A stretch of DNA of 64,000 nt from Rhodanobacteraceae bacterium ZG21-1 (GCA_021390615.1 JAJEJU010000024.1:1488001-1552000); one strand, 5' to 3'; numbered from the stretch's first letter, positions 18,082 to 27,263 are shown. The notes: generated from the letters alone by a model not told the origin. Program-made: numbers and translations.

Positions 18082-18650
18082 GCCTGCCCCCTTACGCCGA
18101 GCTGCAGCCGCTGGAACGCGCGGCGCAGGCTGGATTTCACGGTACCCAGGGGCATGCCGAGTTCCTCGGCGATTTCCTGGTGGGATTTGGCTTCGAAGTA
18201 AGACATGCGGATCAGACGGGCCTGGATGGCCGGAAGGCGTTCGATGCGGTTCCGCAGGTCGACCTGTGCGACGTGGCTTTCGGCCGAGGAAAATTCGCCG
18301 GCGTCGTCGCCGTCCGGTTCCCAAGGCTCGTCGTCCATCGGCACCCAGCGCGGCTCGCGGCGCACGCGGTCAATATGCAGGTTGCGCGCGATGCGGAACA
18401 GCCAGGTGGACAAGCCGCTGCGCGTGGCATCGTAAAGGCTGGCGCGCTGCCACACCCGCAACAGCGCTTCCTGGGCCAGCTCCTCGGCAACCGCTTCGGG
18501 AGCACCCAGTCCCTGGAGATAAAGCCGCACGCGCGGCGCGAAATGGTCGTAGATGCGCATGAAGCAGTCGCGGTCGCGCAGCTGCGACACCGCCTCCATC
18601 TGGGCGGACCAGTAGTGAGCATCCCTCGCCTGGGTTTCGCTGCTCGACAT
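18078..18650 (-). CDS. rpoE: ECF RNA polymerase sigma factor (RpoE-like, partner of ChrR)
   Basis: This 190-residue ECF sigma factor has region 2 (CFMRIYDHFAPRVRLYLQGL through LSTWLFRIARNLHIDRVRRE) and region 4 (IERLPAIQARLIRMSYFEAK, then SHQEIAEELGMPLGTVKSSL). I chose ATG 18650, preceded by GAGGTGG about ten bases upstream; ATG 18704 is possible but lacks a ribosome site. Longer frames upstream run antisense to the divergent operon leader. It is translationally coupled to the ChrR-like gene. The neighbourhood points to control of the lipid operon starting at 18862 and possibly the BLUF gene. I could not find a convincing cognate promoter by eye. Confidence 0.93.
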   Translation of the reverse strand: MSSSETQARDAHYWSAQMEAVSQLRDRDCFMRIYDHFAPRVRLYLQGLGAPEAVAEELAQEALLRVWQRASLYDATRSGLSTWLFRIARNLHIDRVRREPRWVPMDDEPWEPDGDDAGEFSSAESHVAQVDLRNRIERLPAIQARLIRMSYFEAKSHQEIAEELGMPLGTVKSSLRRAFQRLQLGVRGQA

Positions 18651-18861
18651 GGCTCGCGCCACCTCGAATGGCGAAAGGTTGGCTGGATGGAAGTGGGGCT
18701 TCATCTTAGGACAAGGGGATCGTTGGGCAACGAGACCAGGTGCGCTCGATGACCTATACGTACGCCGAGGCCGATCGGATGCAGCCCGAGATCGCCGGCT
18801 ACGTGCATCCATTTCGCGGCCCGCTCCGTATCGGTCAGCAACGAACCATCGGACCGCTGCC
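18651..18861. promoter_or_regulatory. Divergent region between sigma/ChrR unit and lipid operon
   Basis: The 211 bp separating the two divergent starts should contain both promoters. A CGATCC-like box on the minus strand (about 18718-18723) resembles the -35 of ChrR-linked ECF promoters. A TAAGA follows it, but the spacing is only about nine bases, so I do not assign a promoter. No plus-strand candidate is obvious. Confidence 0.35.
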
Positions 18862-19827
18862 ATGAGCACCCGCGCCACCCGCGTCGCCAGCAGGGCTGCC
18901 CAGCCGATGTTCCGCCGCCGCAGCCTGCGCCAGTGGTTCGACACGGCGGACGCCTCGGAGCTGCCGGATGCAACACGAGCCGACCGCATCGACTGGCTGC
19001 GCGCCGTGCCGTTCGTGGCGATGCACCTGGCCTGCCTCGGTGCGATCTGGACCGGCGTCTCGCCGACGGCGCTGGGCGTGGCGGCCGCGCTGTATGCGCT
19101 GCGCATGTTCGCCCTCACCGGCTTCTATCACCGCTACTTCTCGCACAAGACCTTCCGTACCTCGCGTGCGGTGCAGTTCGCCTTCGCGCTGATCGGCGCG
19201 GCCTGCGTGCAGCGCGGGCCGCTGTGGTGGGCCGCACATCATCGCAACCACCATCGCCACGCCGACACCGCGCTCGACCCGCATTCGCCGAGCGTGCGCG
19301 GCTTTGTGTGGAGCCACATGGGCTGGTTCCTCACCCCGCGCGCGTTCCGCACCGAACTGGAGCGCGTGCCGGATCTGGCGATCTTTCCGGAACTGCGCTG
19401 GCTCGACCGCTACGACATCGCCGTACCGGTGCTGCTGGCGCTGGCGCTGTACGCGCTCGGCGTCTTGCTGCAGCACGTCGCACCGTCGTGGCATACCAGC
19501 GGCGGGCAGCTGCTGGTATGGGGCTTCTTCATTTCCACCGTGGTGCTGTTCCATGCCACGGTGACCATCAATTCGCTGGCCCACCGCTACGGCTCGCGCC
19601 GCTTCGCCACGCGCGACGACAGCCGCAACAATCCCTGGCTGGCCCTGCTCACCTTCGGCGAAGGCTGGCACAACAACCACCATTATTTCCCCGGCAGCGC
19701 GCAGCAAGGCTTTCGCTGGTGGGAAATCGACCTGACCTGGTATGGCCTTCGGCTGATGGCCCTGCTGGGCCTGGTGCACGATCTGAAGCCGGTGCCCGCC
19801 TGGGTGCTCGGCAAGGCAGCGCGCTGA
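18862..19827 (+). CDS. Membrane fatty-acid (acyl-CoA type) desaturase
   Basis: The 321-residue integral membrane di-iron desaturase is the first gene of the operon. The three histidine boxes are visible: HRYFSH, HHRNHHRHAD and the last in EGWHNNHHYFP. An additional NSLAHRYG motif is typical of delta-9 acyl-CoA/stearoyl desaturases. Hydrophobic spans flank the first box and lie around residues 190-235. I took ATG 18862; the frame is open further upstream but that part is antisense to the sigma gene. It would introduce cis double bonds that the downstream CFA-type methyltransferases can modify. It ends one base before the next start. Confidence 0.93.
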   Translation: MSTRATRVASRAAQPMFRRRSLRQWFDTADASELPDATRADRIDWLRAVPFVAMHLACLGAIWTGVSPTALGVAAALYALRMFALTGFYHRYFSHKTFRTSRAVQFAFALIGAACVQRGPLWWAAHHRNHHRHADTALDPHSPSVRGFVWSHMGWFLTPRAFRTELERVPDLAIFPELRWLDRYDIAVPVLLALALYALGVLLQHVAPSWHTSGGQLLVWGFFISTVVLFHATVTINSLAHRYGSRRFATRDDSRNNPWLALLTFGEGWHNNHHYFPGSAQQGFRWWEIDLTWYGLRLMALLGLVHDLKPVPAWVLGKAAR

Positions 19828-19828
19828 G

Positions 19829-21118
19829 ATGCGCATCGCCGTGATCGGATCGGGCATCGCGGGGCTGGCTTCGAGTTGGCTGCTGTCGCGCCGCCACGAG
19901 GTGACGCTGTACGAGGCGAACGACTACCTCGGCGGCCACACGCATACGCACGACATCGAGCTCGACGGCCGGCACTACGCGGTCGACACCGGCTTCATCG
20001 TGCACAACCCGCGGCACTATCCGCTGCTGACGCAGCTGTTCGACGAGCTCGGCGTGGCCACCCAGGACACCACCATGAGCTTTTCGGTGCACAGCGCGGC
20101 CAGCGGGCTGGAGTACAACGCGACCTCGCTGGATGCCCTGTTTTGCCAGCGCCGCAACCTGCTGTCGCCGCGCTTCCTCGGCATGCTGCACGACCTGGCC
20201 CGCTTCTATCGCGAGGCGCCTGCCCTGCTCGAAGGCGCCGATCCCGGCCCTGCACTGGGCGACTGGCTGGCCGAGCGCCGCTACGGCGCCGCGTTCCGCG
20301 ACGAACACCTGGTGCCGATGGCCTCGGCGCTGTGGTCGGCGCCGCCGGCGCAGATCCTGTCGTTCCCCGCGCGCTACCTGGTGCAGTTCATGGCCAACCA
20401 CCAGATGCTGCAGGTGTCCGGCCGGCCCGCATGGCGCGTGGTGCGCGGCGGATCGGCCACCTACGTGCGCGCGTTGCGGCATCGCTGGCAGGTGCGCGAA
20501 CGCCTGAACTGCCCGGTGCACGCGATACGGCGCGATGCGCTGGGCGCGACGGTGGCGAGCGGCGCCGGCAGCGAACGCTACGATCAGGTCGTGCTGGCCT
20601 GCCACAGCGACCAGGCCCTGGCCTTGCTGGCCGATCCCAGCGACGCCGAGCGCGCGATCCTCAGCGCCATCCCCTACCAGGCCAACGACGTGGTGCTGCA
20701 CACCGACGCCACCCTGCTGCCGCGTCGGCGCAAGGCTTGGGCCGCCTGGAATGCCTTCATCCCGCGCGAGCCCGGCGCGCCATGCACGGTGAGCTACTGC
20801 ATGAACCTGCTGCAGGGCCTGGATGCGCCCGTGCCGCTGGTGGTCACGCTCAATCGCAGCGCAGCGGTCGATCCGGCCAAGGTGCTGCGGCGGCTGCGCT
20901 ACCAGCATCCGGTGTACACCCATGCCGCGGTGGCCGCGCAGCATCGCAAGGCCGAGATTCAGGGCGTGAACCGTACCTGGTTCGCCGGCGCGTACTGGGG
21001 CTGGGGCTTCCACGAGGACGGCATGCGCAGCGCCGTCGACGTCGCGGCCGCACTCGACCGGCACGGCCATGCGCATGTGTCCATCGGCGCGCGCCAGCCG
21101 GCCGGAGCGTTCGCATGA
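19829..21118 (+). CDS. FAD-dependent amine-oxidase-type oxidoreductase of the CFA/DUF1365 cluster
   Basis: The 429-residue flavoprotein opens with a dinucleotide-binding motif [13 protein letters not shown] followed by [10 protein letters not shown], as in amine oxidase/protoporphyrinogen oxidase-like proteins. The C-terminal FAD segment is near [15 protein letters not shown]. Members of this subfamily are commonly encoded next to DUF1365 and cyclopropane fatty-acid synthase genes. In furan fatty-acid pathways of alphaproteobacteria a flavoprotein desaturase acts on methylated acyl chains, and this protein is a candidate for such a step (inference). Its stop overlaps the next start (ATGA). 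Confidence 0.88.
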   Translation: MRIAVIGSGIAGLASSWLLSRRHEVTLYEANDYLGGHTHTHDIELDGRHYAVDTGFIVHNPRHYPLLTQLFDELGVATQDTTMSFSVHSAASGLEYNATSLDALFCQRRNLLSPRFLGMLHDLARFYREAPALLEGADPGPALGDWLAERRYGAAFRDEHLVPMASALWSAPPAQILSFPARYLVQFMANHQMLQVSGRPAWRVVRGGSATYVRALRHRWQVRERLNCPVHAIRRDALGATVASGAGSERYDQVVLACHSDQALALLADPSDAERAILSAIPYQANDVVLHTDATLLPRRRKAWAAWNAFIPREPGAPCTVSYCMNLLQGLDAPVPLVVTLNRSAAVDPAKVLRRLRYQHPVYTHAAVAAQHRKAEIQGVNRTWFAGAYWGWGFHEDGMRSAVDVAAALDRHGHAHVSIGARQPAGAFA

Positions 21119-21879
21119 ACGAGCCGCTGCGCAGCGCCGTGTACGAAGGCACGGTATGGCATCGGCGGCGCTCGCCGCAGCCGCACGCCTTTTCCTACCG
21201 CATGGCCCAGCTGTACCTGGACCTCGACGAAGTGGACCGCGTGTTCGCCAGGCGCTGGCTCTGGTCGAACGGGCGGCGCAACCTGGCCGAGTTCCGCCGC
21301 AGCGACTACCTGGGACAAGCCGACATGCCCCTGGCCGAGGCGGTGCGCCTGCGCGTGCAGCAGGTCACCGGTCACCGGCCGGCCGGCCCGGTGCGCATGC
21401 TCACGCATCTGCGCTACGCCGGCATCGTGTTCAATCCGGTCAGCTTCTACTACTGCTACGGCGAGGACGGCGATTCGCTGCAGAGCATCGTCGCCGAGAT
21501 CACCAATACGCCCTGGCGCGAACGCCATGCCTACGTATTGCCACTGGACACCGCGCAGGCCTGCGGGCGGCTGATGCGCTGGGAGTTTCCCAAGCGCTTC
21601 CACGTCTCGCCCTTCATGCCGATGGAGCGCGAATACGACTGGCGCTTCGGCGCGCCAGGCCAGGAGCTGCGCGTGCACATGCGCGTGCTGCACGCCGGCG
21701 CAGCGGAATTCGAAGCGCACCTGCACCTGCAGCGCCTGCCCCTCACCGGCGCTGCGCTGGCGCGCGTGCTGTGGCGCTATCCGCTGATGACCGCGCAGGT
21801 GGTCGGCGCGATCTACTGGAACGCGCTGCGCCTGTGGCTGAAGCGCAATCCCTTCCACGATCACCCGCAACTGTCCTGA
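21115..21879 (+). CDS. DUF1365 family protein
   Basis: The 254-residue protein starts at ATG 21115, overlapping the upstream stop by four bases. The family signature is clear: [20 protein letters not shown] near the N-terminus and [20 protein letters not shown] in the middle. Its function is not established, but it is almost always found between the FAD protein and CFA synthase as here. It may act on acyl chains or partner one of the enzymes. Longer readings upstream in this frame are shadows of the FAD gene. Confidence 0.9.
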   Translation: MNEPLRSAVYEGTVWHRRRSPQPHAFSYRMAQLYLDLDEVDRVFARRWLWSNGRRNLAEFRRSDYLGQADMPLAEAVRLRVQQVTGHRPAGPVRMLTHLRYAGIVFNPVSFYYCYGEDGDSLQSIVAEITNTPWRERHAYVLPLDTAQACGRLMRWEFPKRFHVSPFMPMEREYDWRFGAPGQELRVHMRVLHAGAAEFEAHLHLQRLPLTGAALARVLWRYPLMTAQVVGAIYWNALRLWLKRNPFHDHPQLS

Positions 21880-21887
21880 GGCACGCC

Positions 21888-23156
21888 GTGAATGCCATCG
21901 TCCAGCACGACATCGATCCGACCATCGGCGCGCTCGACCGCTTTCTGCGCGAACGCCTGCTGCAGCAGATGGCAGGCTTCGGCCATGGCCGACTGACCCT
22001 GCGCGATGCGCTGGGCACCACCGTCATCGGCACGCCGGCCAGCGAGCCCACCGACCTGGCGGTACAGCTCGACGTGCTCGATCCGGCCTTCTACCGCGCC
22101 GTGGCGGCCAACGGCAGCGTGGGCGCCGGCGAGTCCTGGATGGACGGCCATTGGCGCTGCAGCGACCTGGTCGGCCTGATCCGCTTGCTGCTGCGCAACC
22201 GCGACCTGCTCGACGGCATGGAAACCGGGCTGGCGCGCTTCGGCGGCATGGCGATGCGCGCCGTGCACGCGCTCAGGCGCAATACGCGCCACGGCAGCCG
22301 GCGCAACATCGCAGCCCACTACGACCTGGGCAACGACTTCTTCCAACTGTTCCTGTCAGACGACCTGATGTACTCCTCCGCCTGCTGGGATGGCGCGGAC
22401 GACACGCTGGAGACCGCGTCCACCCGCAAGCTCGAGCTGATCTGCCGCAAGCTCAAGCTCGGACCCGGCGACCGCGTGGTGGAGATCGGCACCGGCTGGG
22501 GCGGCTTCGCCCTGCACGCCGCGAAGCACTACGGCTGCCACGTCACCACCGCCACGATTTCGCAGGAACAGCATGCGCTGGCACGCGACCGTGTGGCGGC
22601 AGCGGGACTGGGCGATCGCGTCGAGGTGCTGCTGAAGGATTACCGAGACCTCGACGGCCAGTTCGACAAGCTGGTGTCGATCGAGATGATCGAGGCGATC
22701 GGCGCCGAGTACCTGGACACCTACTTCCGCCAGCTCAGCCGCCTGCTCAAGCCCAGCGGCCTGGCCCTGCTGCAGGCGATCACCATCGAGGATCATCGCT
22801 ACGCACAGGCGCTGAAGTCGGTGGACTTCATCAAGCGCCATGTGTTTCCCGGCAGCTTCATCCCCTCGCTCCATGCGATGCTGGCGGCCAAGTCGCGCAG
22901 CAGCGATCTCGGCCTGATCGCGCAGGAGGATTTCGGCGATTCCTATGCGCGCACGCTGCACGCATGGCGCGAACGATTCATGGCGCGATTGCCCGAGGTG
23001 CGCGCCCAGGGTTTCGACGAACGTTTCACGCGGATGTGGGAGTTCTACCTGGCGTACTGCGAAGGCGGCTTCCGCGAGCGTTCGATCGGTGTGTCGCACC
23101 TGCTGCTGGCGCGTCCGCAATGGCGGCGCAGCGGCACCGAGCGCAGCCCGGCATGA
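21888..23156 (+). CDS. Cyclopropane-fatty-acid synthase family methyltransferase (first)
   Basis: The 422-residue SAM-dependent methyltransferase starts at GTG 21888, 8 bp after DUF1365. It has the CFA-synthase lipid-binding N-domain and the core motifs HYDLGNDFFQLFLSDDLMYS, VVEIGTGWGGFALHAAK and VSIEMIEAIGAEYLDTYFRQ, plus the C-terminal signature FIKRHVFPGSFIPS. It should add a methylene or methyl group from SAM to cis double bonds of phospholipid chains in the membrane. The stop overlaps the next gene as ATGA. The coupled desaturase could supply its substrate. Confidence 0.93.
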   Translation: MNAIVQHDIDPTIGALDRFLRERLLQQMAGFGHGRLTLRDALGTTVIGTPASEPTDLAVQLDVLDPAFYRAVAANGSVGAGESWMDGHWRCSDLVGLIRLLLRNRDLLDGMETGLARFGGMAMRAVHALRRNTRHGSRRNIAAHYDLGNDFFQLFLSDDLMYSSACWDGADDTLETASTRKLELICRKLKLGPGDRVVEIGTGWGGFALHAAKHYGCHVTTATISQEQHALARDRVAAAGLGDRVEVLLKDYRDLDGQFDKLVSIEMIEAIGAEYLDTYFRQLSRLLKPSGLALLQAITIEDHRYAQALKSVDFIKRHVFPGSFIPSLHAMLAAKSRSSDLGLIAQEDFGDSYARTLHAWRERFMARLPEVRAQGFDERFTRMWEFYLAYCEGGFRERSIGVSHLLLARPQWRRSGTERSPA

Positions 23157-23686
23157 ACTTCTGGCTCACCCTGATCGCCTACGAAGCGGTGTGGTTCGCC
23201 GCCGTGATCGGCGCCGGCCACGGACGCTGGTGGCCTGGCGTGTTCAGCGCACTGGCCTTCGCGGCATGGCGGCTGGCTGTGTCGGCACACCGGCGCCTCG
23301 AATGCCGGCTGGCGGCGGTCGCCGTGCTGCTCGGGCTGGCCTTGGAAAACCTGTACGTGCACGGCGGCCTGCTGCGCTACGCCGCAGCGTGGCCATATGC
23401 CGGGTCGCCGGCCTGGCTGATCGCCCTGTGGCTGGCTTTTGCGCTGACCATCGTGCCGCTGTTCGGCTACCTGCACGCGCGGCCCGTGCTGGCCGCTGCG
23501 TTCGGTGCGCTGGGCGGACCGCTGGCCTATCTGGGCGCGGCGCGCGGCTGGCACGCCGTGATCTTTCCCACGCCGATGTGGCCGGCACTGCTGGCCCTGG
23601 CCGCGGGCTGGGCCGTCGCCTTGCCGCTGCTCGCCACGCTGGCGCGGCAGGGGCTGCAGGTCGAGCCGGTGCGGAGAACCGCATGA
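23153..23686 (+). CDS. DUF2878 family membrane protein
   Basis: The 177-residue protein is almost entirely hydrophobic, with about five or six membrane spans. Pattern elements such as LENLYVHGGLLRYAAAWPYA and the C-terminal WPALLALAAGWAVALPLLAT match the DUF2878 family found in this cluster. Starts and stops overlap by four bases with both neighbours. No catalytic motif is visible. A transport or scaffold role for lipid modification is possible but unproven. Confidence 0.82.
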   Translation: MNFWLTLIAYEAVWFAAVIGAGHGRWWPGVFSALAFAAWRLAVSAHRRLECRLAAVAVLLGLALENLYVHGGLLRYAAAWPYAGSPAWLIALWLAFALTIVPLFGYLHARPVLAAAFGALGGPLAYLGAARGWHAVIFPTPMWPALLALAAGWAVALPLLATLARQGLQVEPVRRTA

Positions 23687-24477
23687 GCCCGTGGCTGACT
23701 CTGTCGATGCTGTGGCTGCTGGCCGCGCTGATGATGTCGCTGGGTTGGCGCTGGCAGCGGCGCCACCACAACACCGGCATCGTCGACGCGCTGTGGGCTG
23801 CCGGCCTGGGCGGCGGCGCCTTGCTGCTGGCATGGCTGGGTTCCGGCGCAGCAGCGCCGCGCCTGGCGACCGGCCTGCTGGGAGGCCTGTGGGGTCTGCG
23901 CCTGGCGCTGCATCTGTGGCGGCGCGTGCGACACGAGCCGGAAGACGGCCGCTACCGCGCGCTGCGGGAACATTGGCGGGGCGATCAGCGCAAGCTGTTT
24001 GCGTTCTTCCAGTGCCAGGCCTTGCTGATTCCACTGTTCGCCCTGCCCTTCGTGGCGGCAACCACAAACCCTGCGACTTCCCCCTCGTGGCTGATCGCGG
24101 GCGTGGCGATCTGGCTGACGGGGGTGCTGGGCGAGGCCATCGCCGATGTGCAGCTCGCGCGCTTTCGCGCCGAGCCGCAGCATCGTGGCCGGACCTGCCG
24201 CCGTGGGCTGTGGCGCTATTCGCGGCATCCGAACTACTTCTTCGAATGGCTGCACTGGTTCGCCTATGTCGCGTTCGCCGTCGGCTCGCCATGGGCCTGG
24301 CTGGCATGCAGCGGGCCGGTGCTGATGCTGCTGTTCCTGCGCTTCGTCAGCGGCATTCCGTTCACCGAGGCGCAGGCGCTGCGCACGCGCGGCGAGGATT
24401 ACCGCGCCTACCAGCGCAGCACCTCGATGCTCTTTCCGTGGTTCCCGAAACGCTCCCTCGACCCGAGGAACGAATGA
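23683..24477 (+). CDS. DUF1295 membrane protein (steroid 5-alpha-reductase-like)
   Basis: The 264-residue inner-membrane protein has several hydrophobic spans and the family motif SRHPNYFFEWLHWFAYVAF with RGLWRY just before it. It ends in RTRGEDYRAYQRSTSMLFPW. DUF1295 proteins share the steroid 5-alpha-reductase/ICMT-like fold, so NAD(P)H-dependent reduction of an unsaturated lipid is the likely chemistry. It is coupled by ATGA overlaps on both sides. Confidence 0.88.
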   Translation: MSPWLTLSMLWLLAALMMSLGWRWQRRHHNTGIVDALWAAGLGGGALLLAWLGSGAAAPRLATGLLGGLWGLRLALHLWRRVRHEPEDGRYRALREHWRGDQRKLFAFFQCQALLIPLFALPFVAATTNPATSPSWLIAGVAIWLTGVLGEAIADVQLARFRAEPQHRGRTCRRGLWRYSRHPNYFFEWLHWFAYVAFAVGSPWAWLACSGPVLMLLFLRFVSGIPFTEAQALRTRGEDYRAYQRSTSMLFPWFPKRSLDPRNE

Positions 24478-25556
24478 TGAATAGCGCCACCCTGGACGCT
24501 GTGGAACTGTCCGCCGACCGCGCCGCACCCGGCCTGCTCGGCCTGGCCGAACGCGGCCTGCTGCCGGATGCGCTGCTGCGCGCCGGCATACGCCGGATGT
24601 GCGCCGAACGCCTGCGCGAGGAACGCGAAGGCGGCCTCCGCGCGCAAGCCGAGCGACAGGCACGGTTGATCGAGATGCTCAGGCACAGCCCGCTGGCCAT
24701 CGAGACGGCGGCGGCTAATGCCCAGCACTACGAATTGCCGCCGGCGTTCTTCGAGCGTTGCCTGGGTCCGCGCCTGAAGTACTCGTGCTGCTATTACCCG
24801 CACGGCGGCGAATCCCTGGCCGAGGCCGAGGAGGCAATGCTGGCGCTGTACGGCGAACGTGCCGAGCTGGCCGACGGGATGAACATCCTGGAGCTGGGCT
24901 GCGGCTGGGGTTCGCTCACGCTGTGGATGGCCGAGCGCTATCCCGGCGCGCGCATCACGGCTGTGTCGAACTCGCATGGCCAGCGGCAGCACATCGAGGC
25001 GCAATGCCGCGCACGCGGCCTGTCGAACGTGCAGGTGCTGACCAGGGACGTGAACGCCTTGGCGCTGGAGTCGGCCCGGTTCGACCGCTGCGTGTCGGTC
25101 GAGATGTTCGAGCATCTGCGCAATTACCCGTTGCTGATGCAGCGCATCGCAAGCTGGCTGCGGCCCGGCGGCAAGCTGTTCGTACACATCTTTGCGCACC
25201 GCAGCCTGGCGTATCCGTTCGAGACGGTGGGCGCAGACAACTGGATGGGCCGGCACTTCTTCACCGGCGGCCTGATGCCCGCCGCCGACACCTTGCTGCA
25301 TTTCCAGCAGGCGCTCTCGATCGAACAGCGCTGGGCGGTGGACGGCACGCATTACGAAAAGACCGCCAACCACTGGCTGCTGCGACAGGACAGCCAACGC
25401 GATGCGGTGATGGCCGTGTTGCGCGAAGCCTACGGCGAGCACGCGTCGCTGTGGTTCCAGCGCTGGCGCATGTTCTGGATGGCCTGCGCCGAGCTGTTCG
25501 GCTATGCCGGCGGCCAGGAATGGCTGGTGGCGCACTACCGTTTCGTGCGGCCGTGA
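24474..25556 (+). CDS. Second CFA-like SAM-dependent methyltransferase
   Basis: The 360-residue methyltransferase differs from the first: it has a shorter N-domain and the motifs HYELPPAFFERCLGPRLKYS, ILELGCGWGSLTLWMAERYP and VSVEMFEHLRNY. This matches a CFA-synthase sub-branch often annotated as a cyclopropane synthase-like methyltransferase. Having two such enzymes suggests sequential or alternative modifications, for example methylation versus cyclopropanation. Tandem ATGATGA at the start overlaps the DUF1295 stop. Its own stop overlaps the GTG of the lipocalin gene. Confidence 0.9.
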   Translation: MMNSATLDAVELSADRAAPGLLGLAERGLLPDALLRAGIRRMCAERLREEREGGLRAQAERQARLIEMLRHSPLAIETAAANAQHYELPPAFFERCLGPRLKYSCCYYPHGGESLAEAEEAMLALYGERAELADGMNILELGCGWGSLTLWMAERYPGARITAVSNSHGQRQHIEAQCRARGLSNVQVLTRDVNALALESARFDRCVSVEMFEHLRNYPLLMQRIASWLRPGGKLFVHIFAHRSLAYPFETVGADNWMGRHFFTGGLMPAADTLLHFQQALSIEQRWAVDGTHYEKTANHWLLRQDSQRDAVMAVLREAYGEHASLWFQRWRMFWMACAELFGYAGGQEWLVAHYRFVRP

Positions 25557-26143
25557 CGTCCGGCAGAAGCAAACTCATGTGCGGAGCCCATGCCTTGATC
25601 CTGGGCCTGGCCCTGCTTTCCGGCACCGCCGACGCCGGCGCCTTGCCGCCGGTCCAGCCCGTCCCTCATGTGGACCTGCCCCGCTTCATGGGCACGTGGT
25701 ATCTGATCGCCGCCGTGCCCACCGACTACGAACGCGAGGCATGGAACGCGGTGGAAACCTATGCGCTGCAGCCGGACGGGAACATCCACACCACCTTCCG
25801 CTTCAACCAGGGCGCGGCCGGCGGACCGGTGAAGCAGATTCATTCGACCGGCTACGTGCGCGCCGGCAGCGGCGGTGCGGTCTGGGGCGTGCAGGTCTTC
25901 TGGCCGCTCAAGGCGCAGTACATCGTGGCCTGGCTCAAGCCCGACTACAGCGAGATGATCGTCGCCCGGGATGCGCGCGACTACACCTGGGTGTTTGCGC
26001 GCACGCCCAGGGTGGCGGCGGCGGATTGGGCATCGCTGCGCGCGCAAGTCGCGGCGCTCGGCTACGACCTGTCCAAGCTTCGCGAGATCCCTCAGTCCGA
26101 TCTTCCCGGCGCTGCCGATAGGGAGCCCCTGAACAAACCCTAG
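25553..26143 (+). CDS. Lipocalin (Blc-like), secreted/periplasmic
   Basis: This 196-residue protein is the last gene of the operon. I prefer GTG 25553, which overlaps the methyltransferase stop by four bases like the other junctions; ATG 25577 would give 188 residues. A basic n-region and hydrophobic stretch (CGAHALILGLALLSGTADAG) form a signal peptide. The lipocalin landmarks are GTWYLIAAVPTDYE near the start of the barrel and YTWVFARTP near its end. Blc-type lipocalins bind lipids such as lysophospholipids or fatty acids, fitting membrane repair. No lipobox is evident, unlike E. coli Blc. Confidence 0.88.
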   Translation: MTSGRSKLMCGAHALILGLALLSGTADAGALPPVQPVPHVDLPRFMGTWYLIAAVPTDYEREAWNAVETYALQPDGNIHTTFRFNQGAAGGPVKQIHSTGYVRAGSGGAVWGVQVFWPLKAQYIVAWLKPDYSEMIVARDARDYTWVFARTPRVAAADWASLRAQVAALGYDLSKLREIPQSDLPGAADREPLNKP

Positions 26144-26654
26144 ACGGCCAGCCAGGCGAGAAGCACCCGGCTAGCTTCCACCGAGCACTAGCCGATTGCA
26201 GCGCTCTTTCGGGCTGAATCGTCAGGCGCCGAAATAGTCCGCAAATGGCACACGCCAGCTTTCGAAGCTGTGAGGTGGAAGACGGCCAAGTGGCGATTGC
26301 AGGCCACATGTGCCATGGGTCCTGCGATGAAAGGCGGCAATCTAGCAGCGTCCCCTCGCAGCTTCTCAGGCTGACTGTGCGCCTCTTCCGAACGCCCTGA
26401 CCAGATACGTGGCCGCCAGGCCCGGGCTTCATCGTCCTGGGCACTCGCATTCCCGTCTGATCGAAACCAGCGCCCGCGTTCGAACTCAAATGCGCCTCGA
26501 TGCCGCAGCAGTCAGCACCACCACGATATCGCCGCGATCGCCGGGACAGAATTCGCACCGCCCAGGGCAGGCACTCCCACCATCCGCTGTCGTTCTTGCG
26601 GGCTAAGAGCTCGCCCCGCATCATACGTGCCCATGTATCGCCAAGAGAAAATGG
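26144..26654. other. Intergenic region, no gene seen
   Basis: These 511 bp separate the lipid operon from the BLUF gene. No ORF has convincing protein composition; the open minus-strand frame here looks like a shadow continuing from the lipocalin. Two palindrome-like stretches (GCTTTCGAAGC near 26260 and CATGTGCCATG near 26310) have no T-runs. A separate BLUF promoter must lie near the right end. Confidence 0.4.
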
Positions 26655-27083
26655 ATGCAGTTATCCAGCGTGGTCTATATGAGTCGATCCACGGATCAAG
26701 TGACCTCGGAGGTGCTTGACCGCCTTCTGCTGGATGCGCGCTCGAACAACGCGGCCGTCGGAGTCACGGGCGTGCTGCTCCATGGCGACAAGCGGTTTTT
26801 CCAGTACTTCGAGGGGAGCGCTTCGGCGGTGAGCGACGTCTACGCGCGCATACGCCGCTCGACCCTGCATACGGATCTTATCGAGCTGGAGCATCAATCG
26901 ATCCCGGAGCGGCGATTCCACAAGTGGTTTATGGGCTTCCGCGAGGCACCCGGCAGCGTGCTGCAGAAATTGAGCCACGAGCAATGGGACCGCGAACGTC
27001 CGTGGGTCGAGGATCACGCCCCGAACTCCCCAGGCATACGGCGCCTGCTGGCGTTCCTCGAAGCGTCCGGCGGCGACGAATAG
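26655..27083 (+). CDS. BLUF-domain blue-light photoreceptor
   Basis: The 142-residue protein consists essentially of one BLUF (FAD-binding) domain plus a short helical tail. The photocycle residues sit at the positions known from the short cyanobacterial BLUF protein PixD/Slr1694: Y8 (SSVVYMSRS), N31, Q50 (FFQYFEG), W91 and M93 (HKWFMGF). It should therefore be photochemically competent. There is no fused output domain, so it must signal by protein contact, as short BLUF proteins do. The start has AAGAGA about eight bases upstream. Its position after the ECF/ChrR and membrane-lipid genes suggests a shared role in responses to light. Confidence 0.93.
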   Translation: MQLSSVVYMSRSTDQVTSEVLDRLLLDARSNNAAVGVTGVLLHGDKRFFQYFEGSASAVSDVYARIRRSTLHTDLIELEHQSIPERRFHKWFMGFREAPGSVLQKLSHEQWDRERPWVEDHAPNSPGIRRLLAFLEASGGDE

Positions 27084-27263
27084 ACCGGACTCATCCCACT
27101 CACGTCGCCCAGGCCAGCTCGCGCCGCCCAAACCAGCCCAGCGCACCAACGCGTACCGAATCACTGTTGGCATGTCACGGCGAACATTTCAACGCTTGCG
27201 GCAAAGCCATAGGCTGACTTGCCGTCTCAGCGGCAGGCTTATTTCTCCACGAAAAAATCCGTG

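Noticed and set aside
18700..18730. CGATCC/TAAGA pair as the sigma-ChrR autoregulatory promoter
   Set aside because: The spacing between the boxes is about nine bases, far too short for a -35/-10 pair, so it was not annotated as a promoter.
21069..25556. Extended N-termini of frames in the lipid operon (for example from 21069, 22151 and 23691)
   Set aside because: The extra parts are out-of-frame readings of the upstream gene. True starts are given by the 4-base overlaps and by conserved family N-termini.
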